Program-made: the position numbers and the translations under genes | In this document: positions 33,915-41,957 of the stretch, piece by piece | How positions within the stretch are numbered: the stretch's first letter is position 1 | How the letters are laid out: the number at the start of each line of letters is the position of its first letter | The notes under the pieces: model-generated | The model's database searches: none | The model's input: only the letters and a program-made list of their open reading frames with translations | Told to the model about the DNA's origin: nothing | Assembly: GCF_002352765.1 (NCBI RefSeq) | Contig: NZ_KZ293963.1 | Coordinates: 205,144 to 269,143 of the forward strand | DNA: 64,000 nucleotides | Direction of reading: 5' to 3' | Source: Alteribacter populi | Lineage (GTDB): Bacteria > Bacillota > Bacilli > Bacillales > Salisediminibacteriaceae

Positions 33915-35204
33915 TTGAAAAAAGGATTAGTAAAAAAAGCCGTTGGGGCGATTCTCCTTGTGTTGCTGTTCAGCGCTGCATTTTATCCTCCAATTCAACA
34001 ATATGTTGACACACCGGCAGATATCTTATTCTTTCAAGGACAAGACTTTGCAGTGCCGGCTTCACTAAGTGTATTGGAGTCGGATGAGACAGATGAAACA
34101 GTTCGTGTCTTCTCTCAAGAAGACCAAACAACAATAGCAGGTGTGAAGCCCGGTAACACAAAAGTACAGTTGGGGGTGGCCGGTTTTCCATTAAAAACGA
34201 TGGATGTTACAGTCTTGCCTGAGAAAAAAATTATCCCAGGTGGTCAATCCATTGGGGTAAGGGTTCACACGGAAGGCGTATTAGTTGTCGGTCATCACTT
34301 AATCGATACAGAAGAGGGAACTGATTCGCCTGGAGAAAATGCTGGAATAGAAGTTGGAGATATGATCACAAAGATGGACGGTATAGAGATTAAAGATATG
34401 AGCGATATTTCGTCCATTGTCCAAAATGCAGGGGAAAACAAAACGCCAATTAAGCTTGAGGTAAAACGAGGAGAAAAAACGTTGAATCGAGAACTATCAC
34501 CTAAGCAGGCAAAAGGTGAACAGTCATACCGACTCGGGTTGTATATTCGAGATTCAGCAGCTGGAGTAGGTACATTAACGTTTTATGATCCAGATACAAA
34601 AAAATATGGTGCACTAGGCCATGTCATTTCAGATATGGACACGAAGCAGCCGATTCATGTTAATGATGGTGAGATTCTTACCTCTCGAGTCACTTCAATT
34701 GATAAAGGACTAAATGGTGAACCGGGAGAAAAGCTTGCTCGTTTTTCCAATGACCGAAAAATCCTTGGTGACATTAAAAAAAATAGTTCGTTTGGCATTT
34801 TTGGCAAATTAAATGCCTCGATCGAGAATGGAAAATGGGATGAGCCGATGGAAATTGGGTTGTCTCATCAAGTGAAAGAAGGACCAGCAGAAATTTTAAC
34901 TGTTGTGGAAGGGGAAGAGGTCAAAAAGTTTGATATTGAAATCGTCAGTAGTACAGTTCAGAAATTTCCTGCAACAAAAGGGATGGTTATTAAAGTAACT
35001 GATCCAGAATTGTTAGACGCTACCGGTGGGATTGTTCAGGGAATGAGTGGGAGCCCGATTATCCAAGACAACCGAGTCGTCGGAGCTATAACTCATGTAT
35101 TTGTGAATGACCCGACTTCCGGATATGCCTGTCACATTGAATGGATGCTTGAGGAGGCAGGAGTAGACATTTATAATGATTCAAAACAAGCAGAGGCGAG
35201 CTGA
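33915..35204 (+). CDS. spoIVB: SpoIVB serine peptidase (S55)
   Basis: 429 residues. Made in the forespore, it is secreted across the membrane and cleaves SpoIVFA to trigger pro-sigma-K processing. A signal-anchor helix (about 8-24) is followed by a PDZ domain (around 130-185) and the S55 peptidase domain with His236 in ALGHVISD and Ser380 in GMSGSPII. The start is TTG 33915. The better ATG and GTG upstream (33911, 33904) are out of frame, which is unusual for this gene. Confidence 0.95.
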   Translation: MKKGLVKKAVGAILLVLLFSAAFYPPIQQYVDTPADILFFQGQDFAVPASLSVLESDETDETVRVFSQEDQTTIAGVKPGNTKVQLGVAGFPLKTMDVTVLPEKKIIPGGQSIGVRVHTEGVLVVGHHLIDTEEGTDSPGENAGIEVGDMITKMDGIEIKDMSDISSIVQNAGENKTPIKLEVKRGEKTLNRELSPKQAKGEQSYRLGLYIRDSAAGVGTLTFYDPDTKKYGALGHVISDMDTKQPIHVNDGEILTSRVTSIDKGLNGEPGEKLARFSNDRKILGDIKKNSSFGIFGKLNASIENGKWDEPMEIGLSHQVKEGPAEILTVVEGEEVKKFDIEIVSSTVQKFPATKGMVIKVTDPELLDATGGIVQGMSGSPIIQDNRVVGAITHVFVNDPTSGYACHIEWMLEEAGVDIYNDSKQAEAS

Positions 35205-35222
35205 TCGACAGCCGCCTTTTTT
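35194..35222 (+). terminator. Terminator overlapping the spoIVB stop
   Basis: AGGCG-A-GCTG pairs with CAGC-CGCCT around ATCGA, followed by TTTTTT. The left arm lies in the last spoIVB codons. Confidence 0.88.
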
Positions 35223-35349
35223 GTAATTTAATAAAGGCTGTTTTCGTAAAGGGTTATAAACGGATAAATTTCTAAATTCACCTTACACAAAAATGATTTT
35301 GAAGTATTCTCGCCTAATAAAGGTAAGCGATTTTTATTGTGAAGAAGGT

Positions 35350-35515
35350 ATGGTACAATCAATATGAAGAATTTTCGACAATCGTTTGGTGGAATATCAC
35401 CTTAAGGATCGAATGAGGTCGAAAATAAGAGTAATCGCTTAAAAACGTAAGAAAAACTAAGTTTTTTTAGAAAATCTCCCATATTGAAAAGGATATAGAA
35501 TCTGTTTGTCGAACT
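35350..35515 (+). promoter_or_regulatory. spo0A control region with two 0A boxes and two candidate promoters
   Basis: TTCGACA at 35374-35380 and TGTCGAA at 35507-35513 are exact 0A boxes in opposite orientation. A vegetative extended -10, TGGTACAAT (TACAAT at 35354-35359), lies upstream of the first. A sigma-H-like pair, AGGATAT (35490-35496) and GAA (35511), lies downstream, with the second 0A box over its -10. This repeats the two-promoter design of B. subtilis spo0A. Confidence 0.65.
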
Positions 35516-35556
35516 AGTAACGGTATGAAGAGAATAGTGTATAGGGAGGAAATCAC

Positions 35557-36351
35557 GTGCAAAAAGTAAAAGTTTGTGTTGCTGACGATAATCGAGAATT
35601 GGTTATGTTACTAGAGGAATATATTGATTCGCAGGAAGATATGGAAGTTGTCGGAAAGGCTTATAATGGTCAGGAATGTTTGGATCTTGTTGAAGAGGAA
35701 GAACCTGATGTCCTAATTTTAGATATTATAATGCCTCATCTAGACGGTCTGGCTGTTCTCGATAAAATGAATGAACTAAAGTTAAACAAGAGACCTAATA
35801 TCATTATGTTAACTGCCTTCGGTCAGGAAGATGTCACGAAAAAAGCGGTAGAACTAGGGGCTTCATACTATATTTTAAAACCATTTGACATGGATACATT
35901 AATTAATAAAGTCCGTGATGTCAGTGGAAACGGACAGAGCTATGTGAAAAAATCATCAGGTCAATCTCAGTCATCGATGAAAAAAGAGAACAAGCCGATG
36001 AATCTGGACGCGAGTATCACAAGTATCATTCATGAAATTGGTGTTCCGGCTCACATTAAAGGGTATATGTATCTCAGAGAAGCAATTACAATGGTTTATA
36101 ATGACATTGAATTGTTGGGGTCCATTACAAAGGTTCTTTATCCAGACATCGCTAAAAAATATAATACTACAGCGAGCCGAGTAGAAAGAGCGATCCGTCA
36201 CGCAATCGAAGTCGCTTGGAGCCGTGGCAACATTGATTCGATCTCGAAAATGTTCGGTTACACAGTGAGCGTGTCAAAAGCGAAGCCGACAAATAGTGAG
36301 TTTATTGCAATGGTTGCCGATAAATTAAGGATTGAACATAAAGTGAGTTAA
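35557..36351 (+). CDS. spo0A: Sporulation master regulator Spo0A
   Basis: 264 residues. The receiver domain (1-125) has the acidic pair Asp10/Asp11, the phosphorylated Asp56 in LILDIIMP, MLTAFGQ and the LKPFD lysine. A short Ser/Gln/Lys linker leads to the DNA-binding effector domain with the invariant block from SIIHEIGVPAHIKGYMYLREAI through VERAIRHAIEVAWSRGN. It receives phosphate from the phosphorelay and starts sporulation. GTG start after GGGAGGAAA. Confidence 0.99.
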   Translation: MQKVKVCVADDNRELVMLLEEYIDSQEDMEVVGKAYNGQECLDLVEEEEPDVLILDIIMPHLDGLAVLDKMNELKLNKRPNIIMLTAFGQEDVTKKAVELGASYYILKPFDMDTLINKVRDVSGNGQSYVKKSSGQSQSSMKKENKPMNLDASITSIIHEIGVPAHIKGYMYLREAITMVYNDIELLGSITKVLYPDIAKKYNTTASRVERAIRHAIEVAWSRGNIDSISKMFGYTVSVSKAKPTNSEFIAMVADKLRIEHKVS

Positions 36352-36367
36352 TTCGTTCTTTTAGTAA

Positions 36368-36416
36368 GAGGGTGTAGCGAAAGGTAAAAACCAACCTTTC
36401 GCTACACCCTTCTTTT
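36368..36416 (+). terminator. Terminator after spo0A
   Basis: A perfect 16-base stem (36370-36385 with 36394-36409) is followed by TTCTTTT. Confidence 0.9.
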
Positions 36417-36528
36417 GTGTGAAAATCGCTTATTTTTAAAGAAAAGAAATAAAGCTTGAATGGATTTGGTTGAATCGTCTCTCTTTCGTCCATACTATAC
36501 ATAATCAAAAGTACAGGGGGACACAACC

Positions 36529-37623
36529 ATGAGTGGACCTGTCATTTTAGGTAAAGGTTATTACGGAGAAAAAACGAAAGATTTGGTAAAAGAATTACCA
36601 AATCGTGCAATTGCGCTAATTTGTCACCGGGATATTGATCGAGTAGCAGCAGAGTCCTTAATTAATAAAGGGGTCAAAGCTGTAATAAACAAAGCACCAT
36701 CTATGTCGGGTGCTTTTTATCATGAAGGTGTGAAAGTTCTTCTAGAACATCATATTCCTGTTTATGACCTTATAAATGAGGCTGATTTGAACCAACAATT
36801 CCAAGGTTGGGATTTTGATGTCATGATTAAAGGGGAAGATCTTTTAGTCAAATGTAATGATGTTTGGGAAAGTAGAGGACATGTATTCAAGTGGGATGCG
36901 GCAAAACTCATGAGAAAGATGAATGAGAGTCAGGAGCGAATGATGAGTGTTTTCCATACATTTATGGAAAACAGCCTTAGTTATGCACGTGAAGAATTAC
37001 CTGTTTTTTTTCGTAGTATCGAACAATTAAAACCTGTGACGAGTTTGGAAGACAAGCTCGTTTTTGTGGTGGCGAGAGGACCGGGATATGAGAAAGATCT
37101 TAAATATTGGTGGGATGTTCTCCGCTTACCAAATTCGCAAATCCTCGCTGTTGATGGTGCGGTGGAAGGGATTTTGGCGGTTGGGTTAAAGCCTGATTAT
37201 ATAATCGGAGATATGGACTCACTACCGAAAAAAGTGTATGGAATGAATTGTGAATTTATTGCTCACGCTTATTTGTCCGGGATAAGCCCAGGGTATGAAA
37301 ACTTGCAGCAATATGGCGTGAACTCTGAAATGAGGCAGTTTCCTGGAGTGAGCGAAGATTTAGCTCTAGCCCTTGCATATAAATCAGGTGCTGAACACAT
37401 TTTTACGATCGGTTGTCGAACCGGCTTTTTAGAGTTGATGGAAAAAAACAGACCTGGTATGGGATCGACAATTTTAATCCGCATTTTTGCTGGAGATAAA
37501 CTTAGTGATTTGAAAGCAGGGAATAAACTCTCACCAGCCTCCTTGTTTGCCTTCAATAAAAGAATGCGACATCGTTTAATCGAGGAAGAAAACTGGGGAA
37601 CTCATGGAAGGAGTGAAGGATGA
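36529..37623 (+). CDS. steA: SteA-like protein with thiamin pyrophosphokinase-like domain
   Basis: 364 residues, related to the putative cytokinetic ring protein SteA of Actinobacteria. The C-terminal half carries a thiamin pyrophosphokinase-like fold with the acidic motif DYIIGDMDSLP and EDLALALAYKSGAEHIFTIG. The extreme C-terminus lacks a clear membrane helix. Activity is unproven. The gene overlaps the next by four bases and belongs to a three-gene unit with glycan-type transferases, suggesting cell envelope work. Confidence 0.82.
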   Translation: MSGPVILGKGYYGEKTKDLVKELPNRAIALICHRDIDRVAAESLINKGVKAVINKAPSMSGAFYHEGVKVLLEHHIPVYDLINEADLNQQFQGWDFDVMIKGEDLLVKCNDVWESRGHVFKWDAAKLMRKMNESQERMMSVFHTFMENSLSYAREELPVFFRSIEQLKPVTSLEDKLVFVVARGPGYEKDLKYWWDVLRLPNSQILAVDGAVEGILAVGLKPDYIIGDMDSLPKKVYGMNCEFIAHAYLSGISPGYENLQQYGVNSEMRQFPGVSEDLALALAYKSGAEHIFTIGCRTGFLELMEKNRPGMGSTILIRIFAGDKLSDLKAGNKLSPASLFAFNKRMRHRLIEEENWGTHGRSEG

Positions 37624-38303
37624 TGAGGGTTGATGTGATCATCCCTGCTTATAATGAAGAAGAAAATATTGAACTAACTTTACAAACTTTACGGCACCAG
37701 TCTTGGCTTGAACGGATTTATGTCATCGATGACGGAAGTATTGACCAAACGGCAAAAGTAGCGAGTAAATATGCTGATGAAGTTTTTCGCTTTCATTTGA
37801 ATCAAGGAAAAGCTGCAGCTGCAATTACTGGATTAAGACAAGCGCGTGGTGAATACGTAATGCTTCTTGATGCGGATTTACGATCGACGGCAAAAGAAGC
37901 AAGTAAGCTGCTCTCCCCCCTTCTGAAAAAAGAAGCAGATGTCACAATTGCTGAATTTCCTATTACTTTAAATGGAAAAGGCCTTGGTTTTATGAAGAGA
38001 AGAGCACAGCAAGTCCTTTTCCGACAATTTTATGTAAAGCTTTTTAGTCCATTATCTGGTCAGAGAGCCTTTCACCGGAAATGGGTTAACTATCTTTCAG
38101 AAGACGTTAGAGATAGTCGCTTCGGTTTTGAAATGGCATGTAATTTCGACTTTTTAAGCCGTGGGGCTGTTATTAAAGAAGTTCCTACTTTTATGGAGCA
38201 CCATGCTTATGGAAAAACGATTCACGGCTTTTTACACCGATCGAAACAATGGTATGAAATGGAGCGTTTTTTATGGCAGCGTACCTCTGGAAACCTTTAT
38301 TAA
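37620..38303 (+). CDS. Family 2 glycosyltransferase
   Basis: 227 residues with the GT-A fold of GT2: VDVIIPAYNEEENIELTL at the start, the nucleotide-sugar aspartate in VIDDGSIDQT, and the DAD motif in MLLDADLRS. SGQRAFHRKW and GFEMACNFDFL resemble dolichyl-phosphate-mannose-type synthases. There is no transmembrane helix, so it probably works at the inner leaflet. It overlaps steA by four bases and the next gene by 31 bases. The exact donor and acceptor cannot be read from sequence. Confidence 0.85.
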   Translation: MMRVDVIIPAYNEEENIELTLQTLRHQSWLERIYVIDDGSIDQTAKVASKYADEVFRFHLNQGKAAAAITGLRQARGEYVMLLDADLRSTAKEASKLLSPLLKKEADVTIAEFPITLNGKGLGFMKRRAQQVLFRQFYVKLFSPLSGQRAFHRKWVNYLSEDVRDSRFGFEMACNFDFLSRGAVIKEVPTFMEHHAYGKTIHGFLHRSKQWYEMERFLWQRTSGNLY

Positions 38304-39079
38304 TTGCAATATTATACACTGTTACATCACATTTTTTTCATAAATGGCGGTGGACGGTGAAAAATTTCAATAATAAATCCGTGCCGTATAACTTTGGAGT
38401 GGTTCTTTTTTTCTGGATTACCCTTGACTATGTTCGCCCAACTGCAATTGAGCTTCAAGCGGTTGATTATTGGTTTTTGTTGAGCATTTGGTTAATTGGG
38501 TGGATGGATGACCAATTCGGTACTTCATTTCCTAAAGGAATAACAGGACATTTCCGTTATTGCTTCAATGAAAGAAAAATGACCACTGGTTTCATAAAAG
38601 CTTTTGGTGGAGTGATTCTTTCCTTTCTATATTTACTTCTTCTATTAAAAAGTGGGGAAATTTCATTTTCTGAAGCGACTATACTTTCCTCATTGTTAAT
38701 TTTACTTCCCCATGTACTTAATTTACTTGATACTAGACCGCTGCGCGTAATGAAGGTGGGAGCGCTTATTTATTTCGTTATCCTCTTTCAGTTACAGGGT
38801 GGTTTGCTTGTCGTTCCGGGTTTACTGATTTTATTTCTTTTGTGGTTTAAAGAAGAAGTCAGAGAGCGAACGATGCTAGGAGATAATGGTGCTATGGTAT
38901 TCGGGGCATATTTAGCCGTACTAGCTCGATATCTTGATGGAAATAGTATCGTCATTACCTTAGTAACCATTTGTGTTTTGTTAACAATCCTTGCAGAAAA
39001 ATACTCAATCAGTCGAATTGTCGCAAAAACAAAGCTCCTTAGAGCAATTGATCTCTTTGGACAAAGAAAAGAAACCTAG
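38273..39079 (+). CDS. MraY/WecA-like polyprenyl-phosphate glycosyl-1-phosphate transferase homologue
   Basis: 268 residues with about eight membrane helices. Family motifs persist in order: the DD pair in GWMDDQFG, KAFGG, a NLLDTRPLR segment matching the NxxNxxDG region, and MLGDNGAMVFG for GDxGS. It is shorter than MraY (about 320) and lacks the C-terminal HHH-type loop, so substrate choice may differ. The start overlaps the GT2 gene by 31 bases; GGAG lies before the ATG. With steA and the GT2 gene it may build a lipid-linked glycan. Confidence 0.75.
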   Translation: MAAYLWKPLLIAILYTVTSHFFHKWRWTVKNFNNKSVPYNFGVVLFFWITLDYVRPTAIELQAVDYWFLLSIWLIGWMDDQFGTSFPKGITGHFRYCFNERKMTTGFIKAFGGVILSFLYLLLLLKSGEISFSEATILSSLLILLPHVLNLLDTRPLRVMKVGALIYFVILFQLQGGLLVVPGLLILFLLWFKEEVRERTMLGDNGAMVFGAYLAVLARYLDGNSIVITLVTICVLLTILAEKYSISRIVAKTKLLRAIDLFGQRKET

Positions 39080-39228
39080 AGGCAATAAGCGAAGAAGATG
39101 CAAAACTAAAAGCCCGCTATGAGCGTTTTCATAACGGGAGAGCAGCAAGTGAGGCCATTGCTTATTTATGGTTAAGCTTTGAAAGTTTTCAAGTTTTTCG
39201 TCATACCTGTTTCTTCTCTTTTAGTTGA
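39076..39228 (+). pseudogene. Possible gene remnant or start-less small frame
   Basis: The frame from 39076 to TGA 39228 reads protein-like sequence (SEEDAKLKARYERFHNGR, then AASEAIAYLWLSFESFQV) but has no ATG, GTG or TTG start; an ATA follows AGAGG. Its last part overlaps the 3' end of yqzF on the other strand, and an imperfect hairpin (CCCGCTATGAG/TTCATAACGGG) lies inside. It could be a decayed small gene, or chance coding around a terminator. Confidence 0.25.
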
Positions 39229-39458
39229 AAACGAGGAGCAACTTTTTTGTTTTTCCGGTCTCGGTGTAAAATAAACCCCCCGATAAACCATACCCCTAAG
39301 ATTAGAGCTAATAAGCCGATAAAAAATTGGAGTAGTAAAGACGGATAGGGAATATTTAAGATTTGGAACACTGTGTCGCGCATAAGTTTAATTCCGTAAC
39401 CGGCAATAAAACCGGGAATAAGGAGGACGAGGAGTGCTAAAAATCGTTGAAGTGTCAT
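39201..39458 (-). CDS. yqzF: DUF2627 membrane protein YqzF
   Basis: 85 residues with two transmembrane helices (about 4-24 and 42-64) and a basic C-terminal tail. It matches the small YqzF/DUF2627 family found beside bkdR in Bacillaceae; function unknown. The ATG at 39458 is chosen because AAAGGA lies eight bases upstream; a TTG two codons earlier is less likely. Confidence 0.85.
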   Translation of the reverse strand: MTLQRFLALLVLLIPGFIAGYGIKLMRDTVFQILNIPYPSLLLQFFIGLLALILGVWFIGGFILHRDRKNKKVAPRFQLKEKKQV

Positions 39459-39598
39459 AAGCAAATTCCTTTCTATGAATTCTCTTCTATTTTATCTGAA
39501 TAAAAGAATGTCTGCAAATCCTAATTAGTATGCCCTCTGTAAACGTACTAGGCTCATTTAGTAAAGATTTGTTTATTAAAGCAAGCCCGAATAAACGC

Positions 39599-39629
39599 TC
39601 AAAAAGCAACAAACTTTACGAAAACAGCT
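39599..39629 (+). repeat. 31-bp interspersed repeat, copy 1
   Basis: The 31-mer ending ACGAAAACAGCT differs at one to three positions from copies at 50241-50271 and 61975-62005. It stands in the bkdR upstream region about 75 bases before the start codon. Confidence 0.8.
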
Positions 39630-39704
39630 ATGTACTATGAAAAATCTTGCATACACGATACAATAAAGGTAACATCGAGAATTAACAGGGGGGAGAGAAG
39701 AGTG

Positions 39705-41789
39705 ATGGTCAAAAAAATTCTTCTAATTGGAGGCGGAACAGGAGGAGCGGCATTATTTGATGTCCTTCACCGAACCGCTCATACACAAGTGGAAGGGGTT
39801 GTAGATTTAAACATAAAGAGCCCTGGTTGTTTAAAAGCAAAGCGCGCTCATATTCCTGTTTTTACACAGTGGCAGAAAGCGTTAAGTCAGCTCAGTGGCA
39901 TTGACACAGTCATTGAAGTAACGGGTGATCCGGCTTTATATGAAAATTTGCGAAATGAATTGTCGGCAAAACCGATTACGCTCATACCTAGTTCAGTCGC
40001 ATCCATTCTTTTTTACTTGATCGAAGAAAAAGAAGAACTTTTGAATGAGAAAACAAAGCACTTCTCTAAATTAGAGTTGATACTAAACTCAACTCATGAT
40101 GGAATGATTGCAATTGATGATGAGGAAAGAATCACGCTGATTAATAAGCGTGCTGAAGAAATAGCAGGATTAAAAAAAGAAGACACCATTGGAAAGGCAA
40201 TTCATAGTGTGCTTCCTTCTAGTAAATTACCACGTATTTTAAAAACAGGGAGGGTTGAAAGAAATCAACGCCAAGCGATTTACCAAGGGAGGGCGATTAT
40301 TACCACTCGCTTACCGATGAAGGTGGGAAACCACACAATCGGGGCTCTTGCTGTGTTCAAAGATATTACTGAAATCGAGCAAATGGCTGAGGAAGTAACA
40401 AACTTAAAGAGTGTTCAAACGATGCTAGAAGCTATTATCCATTCGTCTGATGATGCGATCAGTGTAGTCGATGAAGAAGGAAAGGGGTTAATTATTAACC
40501 CTGCCTATACGAGACTTACAGGTCTTACGCCGGAGGAAGTACTTAATAAACCCGCGACAACAGACATTTCTGAAGGAGAGAGTATGCACCTTCAAGTGAT
40601 AAAAACGCGTAAACCTGTACGCGGAACGAGACTTAAAGTGGGTCCTAAGCGAAAAGATGTCATTGTAAACGTAGCACCAGTTATTGTAGATGGAACGTTA
40701 AAAGGGAGTATTGGCATCATTCATGATGTATCGGAATTAGAAACGTTAAATACAGAATTAGAACGAGCTAAACAGATCATCAGAACATTAGAAGCGAAAT
40801 ATACGTTTGAAGATATTATTGGCGATTCCGAGGAATTTAACATTGCAATAGAACAGGCGAAAATGGCTGCTACAACCCCTGCTACTATTTTACTTCGAGG
40901 TGAATCGGGTACGGGTAAGGAATTGTTTGCCCATGCTATACATAATGGAAGCGATCGCAAATATAACAAGTTTGTAAGAGTCAACTGTGCTGCCATATCT
41001 GAAAGTTTGCTTGAAAGTGAACTTTTCGGGTATGAAGAGGGCGCATTTTCTGGTGCTAAACGTGGAGGGAAAAAAGGATTATTTGAAGAAGCGCACGGAG
41101 GGACTATTTTTCTAGATGAAATCGGAGAATTAAAGAGCGAAACACAAGCTAAACTCCTTCGGGTATTGCAAGAAAAAGAAGTGGTTCGGGTGGGAAGTAC
41201 GAAGACGATTGACATTGATGTACGAGTGGTCGCGGCAACGAATGTGAACCTCGAGCAAAAAATGAATGAAAAAGAATTTCGGAGTGACTTGTACTACCGT
41301 CTCAATCGAATGCCTATTCAAATCCCACCATTACGTGCAAGAAAAGAGGATATACCAAATATTTGCCAGCATTTATTAACAAAGTTGAATCAAGATTATG
41401 GGAGAAACGTCGAAGGTTTGACTGAAAGTGGACTTAACCATTTAATGAATTATAATTGGCCAGGTAACGTCAGGGAGTTAGAAAATATATTAGGGAGAGC
41501 AATGATTCATATGCATTATTCACAAATATTGATTGATACTACCCATTTGCCTCCATTAGCAATGGAAAAATCGAGCACTTCTAAACAGGCGGAGGAAAAG
41601 TTAGGTGAAGAAAGTATAGGAAGCCTTCAGGAGCAAATGGAAGAAAAGGAAAAAGAAATTATTAAACGGACATTAAAAGCTTTTAGTAATAATAAAACGA
41701 AAACGGCAGAAGCCTTACAGTTATCAATACGTAATTTATATTACAAAATGGACAAGCTAAATCTAAAGGTAATAAAGGACAGTGAATAA
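39705..41789 (+). CDS. bkdR: Sigma-54-dependent activator BkdR
   Basis: 694 residues, near the 692 of B. subtilis BkdR. An N-terminal Rossmann-like segment (KKILLIGGGTGGAALFDVL) is followed by two PAS domains (about 120-230 and 240-350), the AAA+ domain with Walker A GESGTGKE and Walker B GGTIFLDEIGEL, and a Fis-type helix-turn-helix (TAEALQLSIRNLYYKMDKL). The sigma-54 contact loop reads GAFSGA rather than GAFTGA. It should activate the downstream ptb-bkd operon when keto acids accumulate. ATG 39705 follows GGGGGGAGAG. Confidence 0.95.
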   Translation: MVKKILLIGGGTGGAALFDVLHRTAHTQVEGVVDLNIKSPGCLKAKRAHIPVFTQWQKALSQLSGIDTVIEVTGDPALYENLRNELSAKPITLIPSSVASILFYLIEEKEELLNEKTKHFSKLELILNSTHDGMIAIDDEERITLINKRAEEIAGLKKEDTIGKAIHSVLPSSKLPRILKTGRVERNQRQAIYQGRAIITTRLPMKVGNHTIGALAVFKDITEIEQMAEEVTNLKSVQTMLEAIIHSSDDAISVVDEEGKGLIINPAYTRLTGLTPEEVLNKPATTDISEGESMHLQVIKTRKPVRGTRLKVGPKRKDVIVNVAPVIVDGTLKGSIGIIHDVSELETLNTELERAKQIIRTLEAKYTFEDIIGDSEEFNIAIEQAKMAATTPATILLRGESGTGKELFAHAIHNGSDRKYNKFVRVNCAAISESLLESELFGYEEGAFSGAKRGGKKGLFEEAHGGTIFLDEIGELKSETQAKLLRVLQEKEVVRVGSTKTIDIDVRVVAATNVNLEQKMNEKEFRSDLYYRLNRMPIQIPPLRARKEDIPNICQHLLTKLNQDYGRNVEGLTESGLNHLMNYNWPGNVRELENILGRAMIHMHYSQILIDTTHLPPLAMEKSSTSKQAEEKLGEESIGSLQEQMEEKEKEIIKRTLKAFSNNKTKTAEALQLSIRNLYYKMDKLNLKVIKDSE

Positions 41790-41796
41790 TATTGCT

Positions 41797-41829
41797 TGCA
41801 AAATATTGCGTACAATGCAATATTTTGCA
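41797..41829. promoter_or_regulatory. 33-bp palindrome, probable BkdR enhancer site
   Basis: Two perfect 13-base arms, TGCAAAATATTGC (41797-41809) and its complement (41817-41829), flank GTACAAT. It lies about 70-110 bases upstream of the -24/-12 promoter, the usual place for an activator site of sigma-54 systems. It could also work as a terminator for bkdR, but there is no T-run. Confidence 0.75.
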
Positions 41830-41867
41830 CTTTGTGCTTGGTTGCTTTTGATATGAAATTCTTTATC

Positions 41868-41881
41868 TGAAAGCGTTTTCC
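41868..41881 (+). promoter_or_regulatory. cre-like site between enhancer and sigma-54 promoter
   Basis: TGAAAGCGTTTTCC matches the CcpA target TGWAARCGYTWNCW except for the last base. Its place between the palindrome and the promoter would let CcpA hinder looping, as in the B. subtilis lev operon. Confidence 0.6.
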
Positions 41882-41894
41882 GTTTTTGGTGAAG

Positions 41895-41911
41895 TTGGCA
41901 TCATTTTTGCA
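41895..41911 (+). promoter_or_regulatory. Sigma-54 (-24/-12) promoter of the bkd operon
   Basis: TTGGCAT-CATTT-TTGCA matches the YTGGCAYR-N4-TTGCW consensus with correct GG-GC spacing. Transcription would begin near 41923, about 35 bases before ptb. Confidence 0.88.
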
Positions 41912-41957
41912 TTAATATTAACGTGGAAGATCGGCATCATGAAAGGTAGGGTGAAAT

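Noticed and set aside
40721..41215. 164-codon frame on the minus strand opposite bkdR
   Set aside because: Serine-rich shadow frame within the AAA+ domain; no family resemblance.
41797..41829. Palindrome as terminator of bkdR
   Set aside because: AT-rich arms and no T-run after it; its position fits an activator site better, though a double role is not excluded.
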